Origin: Chitinophaga pinensis | GTDB lineage: Bacteria; Bacteroidota; Bacteroidia; Flavobacteriales_D; Crocinitomicaceae | Assembly (NCBI GenBank): GCA_945897765.1 | Contig: CAMDGP010000074.1 | Span: 1 to 9,098, forward strand | Direction: 5' to 3' | DNA: 9,098 bases | In this document: one piece after another, positions 1-6,915 of the stretch | How positions within the stretch are numbered: position 1 is the first letter of the stretch | How the letters are laid out: the number at the start of each line of letters is the position of its first letter | Translations under genes and position numbers: made by a program | The notes under the pieces: generated by a model | Told to the model about the DNA's origin: nothing | The model's input: only the letters and a program-made list of their open reading frames with translations | Databases searched by the model: none

Positions 1-333
1 ACTGAAATTCAGGATTTAGCCAAGATTTCAATTGGTGTCATGCCATTAGAACAAGACATTTGGTCCGAAGGAAAGTGTGGGTTTAAGGGTTTGCAATACA
101 TGGCTTTAGGTATTCCAGCGTTAATGTCACCAGTGGGAGTAAACAAACAGATTTTAGAGGATAAAGTCAATGGTTATTTGGTAAAAACTCCTCAAGAATG
201 GAAAGACTGCTTGGAGACGCTATTAATCAACAATCAACTTAGAAAACAAGTTGGACAAGCAGGAAAGCAAACAATAATAAATCGCTATTCGGTTTTAGCA
301 AATCGTGATATATATTTAAATCTTTTAAAATGA
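1..333 (+). CDS. Glycosyltransferase family 4 (GT-B), C-terminal part, cut by the window edge
   Basis: The frame is open from base 1, so the gene starts upstream; 110 residues and a TGA stop are visible. The ATG at base 40 is internal. The visible part is the C-terminal nucleotide-sugar binding half of a GT-B glycosyltransferase. It carries the segment EGKCGFKGLQYMALGIP, followed by SPVGVNKQILEDKVNGYLV, which matches the GT4 pattern of an acidic residue and glycine-rich loop, an 'EYMA.G.PV' helix and an 'NG.L' turn. A final helix typical of these enzymes runs to the stop. Such enzymes add a sugar from an activated donor to glycans or lipids, often in lipopolysaccharide or exopolysaccharide assembly, but donor and acceptor cannot be read from this piece. 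The TGA stop overlaps the rdgB ATG (ATGA), so the two are probably translationally coupled. Confidence 0.85.
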   Translation, partial: TEIQDLAKISIGVMPLEQDIWSEGKCGFKGLQYMALGIPALMSPVGVNKQILEDKVNGYLVKTPQEWKDCLETLLINNQLRKQVGQAGKQTIINRYSVLANRDIYLNLLK

Positions 334-905
334 AATTAGTTTTTGCAACTCATAATTCCAATAAAGCAAAAGAAATACAATCATTACTTCCTTCTGATTT
401 TCAAATTTTAACATTAACTGCAATTAATTGTCATGAAGAAATACCTGAAACGTCTGAATCATTAGAAGGAAACTCATTATTGAAAGCAGAATTTGTTAAT
501 GATCATTTTAACTTGAATTGTTTTGCTGATGATACGGGTTTAGAAATAGAGGCACTTAATGGAAGACCTGGTGTTTATTCAGCCCGTTATGCAGGAGAGG
601 AAAAAAGTGCTGAAAAAAATATGGATTTGGTACTTTCCGAATTAAAAAATAAAGAAAATCGCCAAGCACAATTTAGAACAGTAATCACTCTAATTTTAAA
701 CGACAAAACCCATTTGTTTGAAGGTGTTGTTAAAGGGACTATTAGTATAGAAAAAAAAGGAGCAGATGGATTCGGTTATGATCCTATTTTCATTCCTGAA
801 GGACAAACTCAAACATTTGCAGAAATGACAATGGAAGAAAAAAATCTACGAAGTCATCGCGCTAGGGCTTTTGAAAAAATGATTTCATTTTTGAATTTAA
901 CTTAA
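330..905 (+). CDS. rdgB: Non-canonical purine NTP pyrophosphatase, RdgB/HAM1 family
   Basis: This cytosolic house-cleaning enzyme hydrolyses ITP, dITP and XTP to the monophosphate and pyrophosphate, keeping deaminated purines out of DNA and RNA. At 191 residues it has the normal family length. The family motifs appear in order: the N-terminal nucleotide-binding ATHNSNKAKEI (6-16), the acidic DDTGLEIEALNG (67-78) with the metal and base-catalytic aspartate, GARYAG-like SARYAGE (84-90), GFGYDPIF (147-154) and EKNLRSHRARA (170-180), whose SHR contacts the base. The start is the ATG that overlaps the preceding glycosyltransferase stop by 4 bases; no other start would keep the ATHNSNK motif. The overlap suggests co-transcription with the glycosyltransferase, although the two functions are unrelated. 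Nothing looks damaged. Confidence 0.96.
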   Translation: MKLVFATHNSNKAKEIQSLLPSDFQILTLTAINCHEEIPETSESLEGNSLLKAEFVNDHFNLNCFADDTGLEIEALNGRPGVYSARYAGEEKSAEKNMDLVLSELKNKENRQAQFRTVITLILNDKTHLFEGVVKGTISIEKKGADGFGYDPIFIPEGQTQTFAEMTMEEKNLRSHRARAFEKMISFLNLT

Positions 906-982
906 TTCTTGCAACCTTTTCTTAACTTCATCTTTCATTAAAAACATAGGTCATTTTTTTCCATTTTTACTAAACATTCTTC

Positions 983-1004
983 TATCTTCGTTGTTTAAAA
1001 TTCT
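983..1004 (+). promoter_or_regulatory. Possible Bacteroidetes promoter -7 box and very short leader of the MerR gene
   Basis: TATCTTCG at 983-990 resembles the Bacteroidetes -7 consensus TAnnTTTG with one mismatch, and lies in the only intergenic gap of the plus strand (906-1004). If used, transcription would begin near base 996 and leave a leader of only about 9 bases before the ATG at 1005. No TTG-type -33 element is visible at the usual spacing, and the region is T-rich, so the match may be chance. Confidence 0.3.
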
Positions 1005-1898
1005 ATGGCTGTTTATAAGATCAAAGATATTGAAGTTCTTACGGGTATTAAAGCGCATACAATCAGGATTTGGGAGAAGCGTTACGGTATCCTAGTTCCT
1101 TCTCGATCTGAAACTCAAATTCGTACTTATTCAGATAAAGAACTAGCTTTTTTATTGAATATTAGTTTATTAAATAAGTCGGGGCATAAGATTTCAAAAA
1201 TCGCCAAGTTAGAAAATGAAGAAATTTCTAAATTAGTTTGGGATTTGAAATTCAGTTCCTCCGAGAATTCAGATGATAAATTAATATTAGCTTTAGTAGA
1301 ATTAGACGAAACACTATTTCGCGATACGTTGGCGATATTGATCAAAGAGCATGGTTTAGAATTAACTTTCACGAATTTCATAATTCCATTTCTCGATAGA
1401 ATTGGTATAATGTTTCTTATTGGTACAATCAATCCAGCGCAAGAACATTTTATTACCAATTTAATTCGTCAAAAAGTTATTGGTGAAATTGATAAATTGC
1501 CAATTCCAAATCCAAAGAAAGATGCAGTCATGTTGTACCTTCCTGAACATGAATGGCATGAATTGAGCTTGTTGTTTTATCAATTTATTCTCCGAAAAAA
1601 AGATATCAATACGATTTATTTGGGACAAAGCTTACCTTATGATTCCTTGATGGAATGCATTGAGAAATTGAAACCTAAAGCATTAATGACTTCACTTTTG
1701 TCCTCGACTGACGAAAATTTCATTGAAAATTATTTTAAGAATATAGAAAAAGACACGAACTCAATGCCTGTATTTGCTGGCGGTGCTCAAATCATGAATT
1801 ATGAACATAAACTACCCAAAACGGTGAAAGTAATCAAGTCTTATTTGGATTTAGAAAACTGCATGAAATCGTTTATAGAAAATACTTCTACCAACTAA
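1005..1898 (+). CDS. MerR-family regulator with CarH-like cobalamin-binding region
   Basis: The 297-residue protein has a MerR winged helix-turn-helix at about 1-72 (YKIKDIEVLTGIKAHTIRIWEKRYG, then RTYSDKEL), a helical bundle at about 90-165 and a Rossmann-like B12-binding domain at about 172-292. This is the architecture of CarA/CarH/LitR regulators, which repress genes such as carotenoid genes and are relieved by light acting on adenosylcobalamin. The Wx9EH motif of the bundle is here F137-x9-E147-H148, so the tryptophan is replaced. The Rossmann motif DxHxxG appears as E183-W-H185-E-L-S188, keeping the histidine that ligates cobalt in CarH; S230-L-L and G259-G260 fit the later SxL and GG motifs. 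Cobalamin binding is therefore plausible but unproven. The ATG at 1005 places the DNA-binding motif directly at the N terminus. No carotenoid or photolyase gene is nearby. The 3' end overlaps the convergent GSCFA gene by 11 bases. Confidence 0.88.
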   Translation: MAVYKIKDIEVLTGIKAHTIRIWEKRYGILVPSRSETQIRTYSDKELAFLLNISLLNKSGHKISKIAKLENEEISKLVWDLKFSSSENSDDKLILALVELDETLFRDTLAILIKEHGLELTFTNFIIPFLDRIGIMFLIGTINPAQEHFITNLIRQKVIGEIDKLPIPNPKKDAVMLYLPEHEWHELSLLFYQFILRKKDINTIYLGQSLPYDSLMECIEKLKPKALMTSLLSSTDENFIENYFKNIEKDTNSMPVFAGGAQIMNYEHKLPKTVKVIKSYLDLENCMKSFIENTSTN

Positions 1899-2829
1899 TT
1901 CCAATTATTTCCTTGTCTAGTTGTCTTTTTCTTTCAAGAATAATATCTTGATGTTCGGATACTTTTTTGCTTTTTTCATAAAGAGACTTATGAATTAAAG
2001 ATACTTTAATAGCCTTAATTTTGTTACACATCATGAAAGTTGATTCAGACAAATAATTGTTTGCGAAGCGATGCCAAACGTGTTCAATAGCCAATTCATT
2101 CGGATGAGCAAAGTCATTTTTGAAGAAACGGTAATCTCTTAATTCATCCAGAACAATTTCATAAGAGGGGAAATAACTGCAATTTTCGAGTTTTGACAAA
2201 GTTTCAACTGCTAAAAGTAGTTTGGCTTTGGAACGATTATTTTCAATTATGCCATCTTTTAAGTGACGAACTGGACTTACAGTGAAAATTACTGAAAGCT
2301 GTGGATTTAGTTCTTTAAGTTGGAGAATAATTGGTTCCCAAAAAGCAACGATTGCAGTAGAAGTTGTTATTTCAACATTAAAAAGAGATGGATGTTGTTT
2401 GTGACAATTTGCAACTACTTGATTATTAGTTTTTAACACATAATTTTTTGCTGTTCCAAAAGTAATAAATAGGTGAGTGGCAATTGCAAGTTTAGCCTTG
2501 ATTGATTTCCTTTCCGCTAATACTTTTTCTGTTAGTTCATTCGCCGAATATCCATGAATTTTTCCAGAGCTTCCCCAATGAAAAAATACATCATCGGTTT
2601 GAACGGAGTCACATGTAGATACATCATTTAAAGTATCAAGAAGTGATTGACCAATAGCTAAAGGATGAAACAAGGTTCCAAAAGGATTTGCAGTAGCGTT
2701 TAAACCATGTAATTGCGCTTGATTTCCTATTTCATCTGAAAAACAACTTCCCATAAAAAGTAGTGTTTTACCAATTTCAATTTTATTTGAATGAACTGGA
2801 ATGGGAAAAGTTAAACTAAAATTCGCCAT
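1888..2829 (-). CDS. GSCFA-domain protein, SGNH-hydrolase-like
   Basis: The 313-residue protein matches the GSCFA family (Pfam PF08885), a poorly characterised group named after a conserved N-terminal motif; here it reads MGSCFSDEIG (26-35), followed by ANPFGTLFHPLAI (47-59). Other family segments are FITFGTAKNYV (121-131), VANCHKQ (139-145) and SPVRHLKDG (185-193). S28 in the GSCF block and the D239-F-A-H242 near the C terminus are placed like the nucleophile and DxxH block of SGNH hydrolases, so an esterase or acylhydrolase activity is a reasonable guess, not a known function. There is no signal peptide. The ATG follows the recN TAA stop with no base between, so translation is probably coupled and this is the last gene of the cluster. 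The TAG stop lies inside the end of the convergent merR gene. Residues about 265-313 form a charged, probably helical tail. Confidence 0.88.
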   Translation of the reverse strand: MANFSLTFPIPVHSNKIEIGKTLLFMGSCFSDEIGNQAQLHGLNATANPFGTLFHPLAIGQSLLDTLNDVSTCDSVQTDDVFFHWGSSGKIHGYSANELTEKVLAERKSIKAKLAIATHLFITFGTAKNYVLKTNNQVVANCHKQHPSLFNVEITTSTAIVAFWEPIILQLKELNPQLSVIFTVSPVRHLKDGIIENNRSKAKLLLAVETLSKLENCSYFPSYEIVLDELRDYRFFKNDFAHPNELAIEHVWHRFANNYLSESTFMMCNKIKAIKVSLIHKSLYEKSKKVSEHQDIILERKRQLDKEIIGISW

Positions 2830-4477
2830 TTATTGCGCCATTAAGAATTCAGCATTTTTTAAAGCAGCATCCGTAATTTGTTCACCACTCATCAATCGAG
2901 CGACTTCTTTAATGCGTTCACTTTCATTTAATTGAATCACTTTTGTACTCATTCTTTCAGCAACTAATTCTTTTGAAACAACAAAATGATGAGCAGCTTT
3001 TGCAGCAACTTGTGGTAAATGTGAAATGGCGATTAATTGAACACGTTCTCCCATTTTTTTCAAAAGATTTCCCATTTTTTGTGCCACATCGCCAGAAACT
3101 CCGGTATCAATTTCATCGAATAGAATGGTTGGTAAAGCTCTTTTTTCAGAAATTAACTGTTGTAAAGCAAGCATTAATCGAGATAATTCACCGCCACTTG
3201 CAGCTTTTTCAATTGGAACTGGAGCCACTCCTAAATTTGCTGAAAACAAAAACGAAACGTGACTATTTCCAAAATTTGAAAGTTCTTCATTTAAAGTTAA
3301 ATCTATCTCAAGTTTTGTATGAGGAAGTTTTAAGTCAGTTAAAAGTAAATTCAATGCTGAAATGATAGGTTCAACAGCGGTGATTCTCTTTGTATGCATC
3401 GCTGTAGCAGTTTTAACTAATTCTTTTTCTTCTTTTATAATCGAATCTTGAAGTTGATTCAACATTAATTGAAGTTCATCAACAGAAGAAGTTTGTTTGG
3501 AAATTTCTACTTCCAAATCCAAAAGTTGTGCTTGGGTTGTTAAACGATGTTTATTTAAAATTCGGTTGTAAGCATCCACTTTTTCTGTCAATTCGTATTT
3601 TGATTCGCTACTTTCAGAACTTGATTCAAGGTAAGAAACAGCATCGTTTGCTAATTCTTTCAAGTCAAGAAGTATACTTGATGTTCGATCTTTGATTTCT
3701 TTAATTTCTGAATCGAGATGTGCGACTTTTTCTAATGCATTTTTGGTTTGAAGTAATTTTTCGTAGAAGTTATTTTCATCTGTTAATGAAGCCAATTCAC
3801 TAAAAATACTCGTCAATTGTTCTGATTGTTCGAGCTTTAGCAATTCATTTTCAATCTTTCCGTAATCGGTTTTCGAAAGTTGCAATTGCGCTAATTCGTC
3901 TAAAACAAATTGATTGTAATCTTGTGATTTCAATGCTTGGCCTAATTCTTCCTGTTTAGAGTGAAGCTCACGTTTATTTAGTTGTAGTTTTTTAAATTCT
4001 TGTGAAAAAATAATTCGTTCCTTATCAAGCCCAGCGAGAATGTCTAAGACTTCTAATTGGTAACTTTTTGATTTTAATTCCAATGTATTATACTGGGAAT
4101 GGATTTGTACCAATTGAACCGAAAGTGCTTTTAAAACAGTGAGTGAAACGGGAGAATCATTTATAAAAGCTCGTGATTTTCCATCTTTACTGATTTCTCT
4201 GCGGATGATAATCTCGTTTTCAAAATCTAAATCGTTTTCTATGAAAAATGATTCGAATTGCGAACAATCCTGAAATTCAGCTTCAACAATTTGCTTTATT
4301 TGACTTTGGTCCAATTACTGTAAAGTCTGCACGTTCGCCAAGAATTAAATTCAAAGCATTCAGCAAAATTGATTTTCCAGAGCCTGTTTCTCCAGTGATG
4401 ACAGTGTAACCTTTATTCAAAGAAATAGTCGCTTCATCAATTAAGGCGAAATTAGAAATGTGGAGTTGCTGAAGCAT
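2830..4477 (-). pseudogene. recN: DNA repair ATPase RecN, interrupted by a one-base frameshift
   Basis: RecN is a cytosolic SMC-like ATPase used in recombinational double-strand break repair. The reading frame starts at the ATG at 4477 (MLQQLHISNFALIDEA) with Walker A GETGSGKS at residues 29-36 and LGERADF at 46-52, then runs into TGA (4283-4285) after codon 64. The rest continues in the neighbouring frame to the TAA at 2830-2832. Removing one T from the run at 4290-4292 (one A on the coding strand) restores ...NKAIVEAEF..., exactly what RecN has here, and gives 548 residues, the usual family length. In restored numbering the coiled-coil arms span roughly 150-370, the signature ASGGELSRLMLAL lies near 425-438, Walker B TILFDEIDTG near 450-459 and the H-loop SHLPQVAAKAA near 485-495. 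All ATPase motifs are intact. The gene starts one base after the DUF4835 stop and abuts the GSCFA start. The break may be a consensus error. Confidence 0.93.
4283..4292 (-). other. recN frameshift site
   Basis: The coding strand reads GCA AAT TGT TGA, ending the first frame; deleting one A gives GCA ATT GTT GAA (A-I-V-E), which joins the conserved N-terminal ATP-binding segment to the conserved EAEF segment. The extra base lies in the TTT run at 4290-4292 of the plus strand. A +1 slip at TGT-TGA would also join the two frames, giving N-C-E in place of I-V-E, but no stimulatory Shine-Dalgarno-like sequence is obvious just upstream. Confidence 0.85.
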
Positions 4478-4478
4478 T

Positions 4479-5384
4479 TTAGTTGAGTATTTCCTGGTAA
4501 AGGGAAGAGTTTCCGGAATCTAATTTTTTCAAAAGATTGACAAAATCTGTTTTTTCTTTTGTTTCTGAATCTGATAGTATATTTTTGAATTCTTGAATTT
4601 TGCTGTATAATAAGTTCAACGTGTTCAAGTTATTTGGATTACGTTGCACTACTAGTGTTAATTTATTCAAGGCTTCAAACATTGCTTTTTTAGCTGAAAC
4701 TTTATTTTCATAAAGCATATCGATTCCTTTTCTATGGTACATATAATTACATTCTCTAACAGGCTCAAAAGCTGGTTGAAGGATATTTTCAACTAACCAA
4801 TATCTATTTCTTTTGCCTGTTTCATTAGCTTTCCAACCTCCTGCTCCTGATACTTGCGCATTTGTAACTCTTTGTTGGGCTTTTGTAAAGTAAGGAGTTC
4901 CGCCTTTCAAAGAGAAAGAATCATAATCCATTCCGAGCATAAAGTAAGCATAGAATGAAAGTATGGAAGTTAAATTGTCTTTGTATTGATTTTCATTGTA
5001 CTGTAAAACGGCATTTCGCGAAAATGAAAAAGCTACATCATCATCTTGAAAATTGAAAATCACCGAATTGTAATTGGAATTAAATGCTGGGCGGTTAAAT
5101 TGAACTTGAATATAACCCGTATAACTTCCTGTACTTGGAATTGTTTTTATTTGAATTTGGATGTTACAATTGATGCGTTCCTCTGTTTTAAACTCATCTT
5201 CTGTCCATTTTGTGTCATTCATAAAATCATAAACACTTTGCTTCATTTGTTTAATGATTTCTTGCTCGGTTGAGTTAACTTCAACTCTTGCATCTGTAAG
5301 AACAGAGACTTGACAATTTAATTCTTGACTAAAACTTGATGAAATTGGAAAAATCATCAATAGAAGTAAGTGATATAGTTTCAT
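4479..5384 (-). CDS. porD: DUF4835 / PorD-like protein, exported
   Basis: The 301-residue protein belongs to the DUF4835 family, which I recall being named type IX secretion system protein PorD in Bacteroidetes annotations; the role in secretion is not established by anything in this sequence. A Sec signal peptide is visible (MKLYHLLLLMIFPISSSFSQ, probable cleavage after Q20), then ELNCQVSV, and the family blocks: TKWTEDEFKTEERINC (58-73), IQVQFNRPAFNSNYNSVIFNF (91-111), SFYAYFMLGMDYDSFSLKGG (143-162), QQRVTNAQVSG (171-181) and ECNYMYHRKGIDML (214-227). The mature protein should be periplasmic or attached to the outer membrane periphery. Its ATG overlaps the coaBC stop (ATGA) and its stop lies one base before the recN ATG. 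The start is supported by the overlap and by the signal peptide following at once. The gene looks intact. Confidence 0.88.
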   Translation of the reverse strand: MKLYHLLLLMIFPISSSFSQELNCQVSVLTDARVEVNSTEQEIIKQMKQSVYDFMNDTKWTEDEFKTEERINCNIQIQIKTIPSTGSYTGYIQVQFNRPAFNSNYNSVIFNFQDDDVAFSFSRNAVLQYNENQYKDNLTSILSFYAYFMLGMDYDSFSLKGGTPYFTKAQQRVTNAQVSGAGGWKANETGKRNRYWLVENILQPAFEPVRECNYMYHRKGIDMLYENKVSAKKAMFEALNKLTLVVQRNPNNLNTLNLLYSKIQEFKNILSDSETKEKTDFVNLLKKLDSGNSSLYQEILN

Positions 5385-6574
5385 TTCAAATTTAATATTG
5401 ATTCGATAATATCCTCCGCCACAGCAGTTTTTGATTTTAATTCAAATTCTTTTTTGGAATTGGTTTTATCTAAGATAGTAATTTTATTTGTGTCACCTTG
5501 AAATCCTGCTCCTTTATTTTCAAGTGTATTCAAAACAATCATATCAAGATTCTTAGACTTTAGTTTCAATAACGCATTTTCTTCAGCATTATTTGTTTCC
5601 AAAGCAAAACCTATGACTTTTTGTGCGTTGTTTCTGTTTTCTGAAGCCCAACGTAAGATGTCTGGATTTTTAAATAGTTCTATGGTTAATCTTTCTTCTT
5701 TCTTTTTAATTTTTTGAGGTTCTTGATTCACAGGTCGATAGTCAGCAACTGCAGCAGCGAATATCCCAATTGAACATTTGTCCCATTTAGATGAAACCGC
5801 ATTCAACATTTGTTCCGCTGATTTTACGGCTATTACCTCCAAGTTCGGATGGTGTAATTCTAATTGAGTTGGACCACTTACCAAAATCACATTCATACCA
5901 CGTTTCAAACAAGATTCAGCTAATGCAAATCCCATTTTTCCGCTAGAATGATTACCAATAAATCGGACAGGGTCAATTGCTTCATAAGTTGGTCCAGCGG
6001 TAATTAAAACTGTTTCAGTACTTTTTGTCGTTTCAGCAATAAAGTAATTTGACAAATAATCAGCGATTACTTCAGGTTCTTCCATTCTTCCTTCACCTTC
6101 AAGTCCGCTTGCTAGTTCACCTTTTGTTGCTGGAATCACTAAAACGCCATCTGATAAAAGGGTAGCGATATTTCGTTTAAAACTTGGATGCTGATACATA
6201 TCTAAATCCATCGCTGGGCAGATAATTGTTTCCGTTTTCATAGAAAGATAAGTAGCAAGAAGTAGATTATCACATAATCCACTTGCCATTTTTGCGATAC
6301 TATTTGCTGTTGCAGGGGCTATAACAAAGACATCTGCCCAAAGTGCTAATTCTACGTGATTTGTCCATACGCCAGTCTGTTTGTTCCAAAACTCTATTGC
6401 TACTGGATTTTGTCAAAGTGTTGCAACGACTAGGGGACTTATAAAATCAGAAGAGGCAGGAGTCATTATACATTTGACTTCTGCCCCTTTTTTCTTTAAT
6501 ATCCGGATGAGATACGCAATTTTATAAGCTGCAATACCTCCTGTTATACCAAGAAGAATGCGCTTATTTTGCAT
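5381..6574 (-). pseudogene. coaBC: Bifunctional CoaBC, interrupted by an in-frame TGA at codon 54
   Basis: CoaBC makes 4'-phosphopantetheine for coenzyme A: the CoaB half joins 4'-phosphopantothenate to cysteine and the FMN-dependent CoaC half decarboxylates the product. From the ATG at 6574 the frame spans 397 codons, the normal length, with one TGA at 6413-6415. Before it lies the flavoprotein start MQNKRILLGITGGIAAYK and MTPASSDFISPL; after it QNPVAIEFW, N72-H73-V-E-L with the catalytic histidine, APATANSIAKMASG, CPAMDLDMY (119-127) and GELASGLEGEGRM (153-165). The CoaB half starts near residue 188 with ITAGPTYEAIDPVRFIGNHS, then FAAAVADYRP (272-281) and KIKKK (288-292). Homologues have TLSxNP where this reads TL-stop-QNP. 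A restart at M96 (base 6289) would lack H73 and the FMN loop. The start overlaps the omega-like gene's TAA by one base. Confidence 0.93.
6413..6415 (-). other. In-frame TGA codon within coaBC
   Basis: Codon 54 is TGA between ...VVATL and QNPVAIEFW. The frame is otherwise unchanged on both sides. A single C-to-G change from TCA (serine) would explain it. Genes in the window use TGA as a normal stop (glycosyltransferase at 331-333, coaBC itself at 5381-5383), so general reassignment of TGA is ruled out here. Confidence 0.92.
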
Positions 6575-6897
6575 TATGCTTGTTCTTCTGGTTTACGCAT
6601 ATAGATTTTGTCATCCAACAATTCTTGTGTCGCAATTGCAGTAGCTTTTGGCATACGTTCGTAATGCTTTGAAATTTCAATTTGCTCACGGTTCTCAAAA
6701 ATTTCTTCTAAGTTGTCAGTTGTTGTTGCAAATTCTTGCAATTTTTGAGTCAACTCTTCTTTCATTTGAGCACTGATTTGATTTGCTCTTTTTGAAACAG
6801 CCACAAGAGATTGATAAATGTTTCCTGTTTTTTCTTCCAAACGGATCGTATCTCTTGTAATAGTTGATTTTTCTGCTAAAGTTACTTTTTGACTCAT
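6574..6897 (-). CDS. rpoZ: Omega-like RNA polymerase subunit (RpoZ/Rpb6 family), Bacteroidetes type
   Basis: The 107-residue protein matches the divergent Bacteroidetes form of the omega subunit, which helps assemble and stabilise the beta' subunit of RNA polymerase. The recognisable core is TGNIYQSLVAVSKRANQISAQ (24-44), equivalent to the 'RF.LV..A..RA.QI' helix of omega, and PKATAIATQELLDDKI (83-98), equivalent to the conserved lysine and 'IA..E' segment. An acidic stretch, DNLEEIFENREQIEIS (61-76), lies between them. The position directly upstream of coaBC supports the call, because the omega-coaBC (rpoZ-coaBC) neighbourhood is widespread in bacteria. The ATG at 6897 lies 18 bases after the bamD stop; the TAA stop shares one base with the coaBC ATG. 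No damage is seen. Confidence 0.88.
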   Translation of the reverse strand: MSQKVTLAEKSTITRDTIRLEEKTGNIYQSLVAVSKRANQISAQMKEELTQKLQEFATTTDNLEEIFENREQIEISKHYERMPKATAIATQELLDDKIYMRKPEEQA

Positions 6898-6915
6898 TTT
6901 AAATCGATTAACTGT

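Noticed and set aside
938..960. A-rich/T-rich hairpin AAAAACAT-AGGTC-ATTTTTTT as an rdgB terminator
   Set aside because: The stem has a mismatch and almost only A-T pairs, so it is expected by chance in this AT-rich gap.
1127..1459. 110-residue open frame on the minus strand inside the merR-type gene
   Set aside because: It lies wholly antisense to a well-supported gene and shows no recognisable motif.
1892..1923. Inverted repeat CAACTA ... TAGTTG followed by a T-rich stretch, as a terminator between merR and GSCFA
   Set aside because: Stem of 6 pairs with a 20-base loop and only two G-C pairs; it lies inside the GSCFA coding end and is too weak to call.
2943..3365. 140-residue plus-strand open frame within recN
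   Set aside because: Antisense to the conserved ATPase half of RecN; its leucine- and glutamine-rich composition is what complementing that sequence yields.
2830..4314. A separate 494-residue RecN-like gene starting at TTG 4314
   Set aside because: The TTG lies upstream of the frameshift within the N-terminal fragment and the protein would lack Walker A; it is the downstream part of broken recN.
5046..5273. 75-residue plus-strand open frame within the DUF4835 gene
   Set aside because: Antisense to conserved family blocks, with no independent support.
6413..6415. Genome-wide reassignment of TGA to an amino acid
   Set aside because: TGA ends the glycosyltransferase and coaBC at overlaps with the next ATG, and no other gene has an internal TGA in frame.
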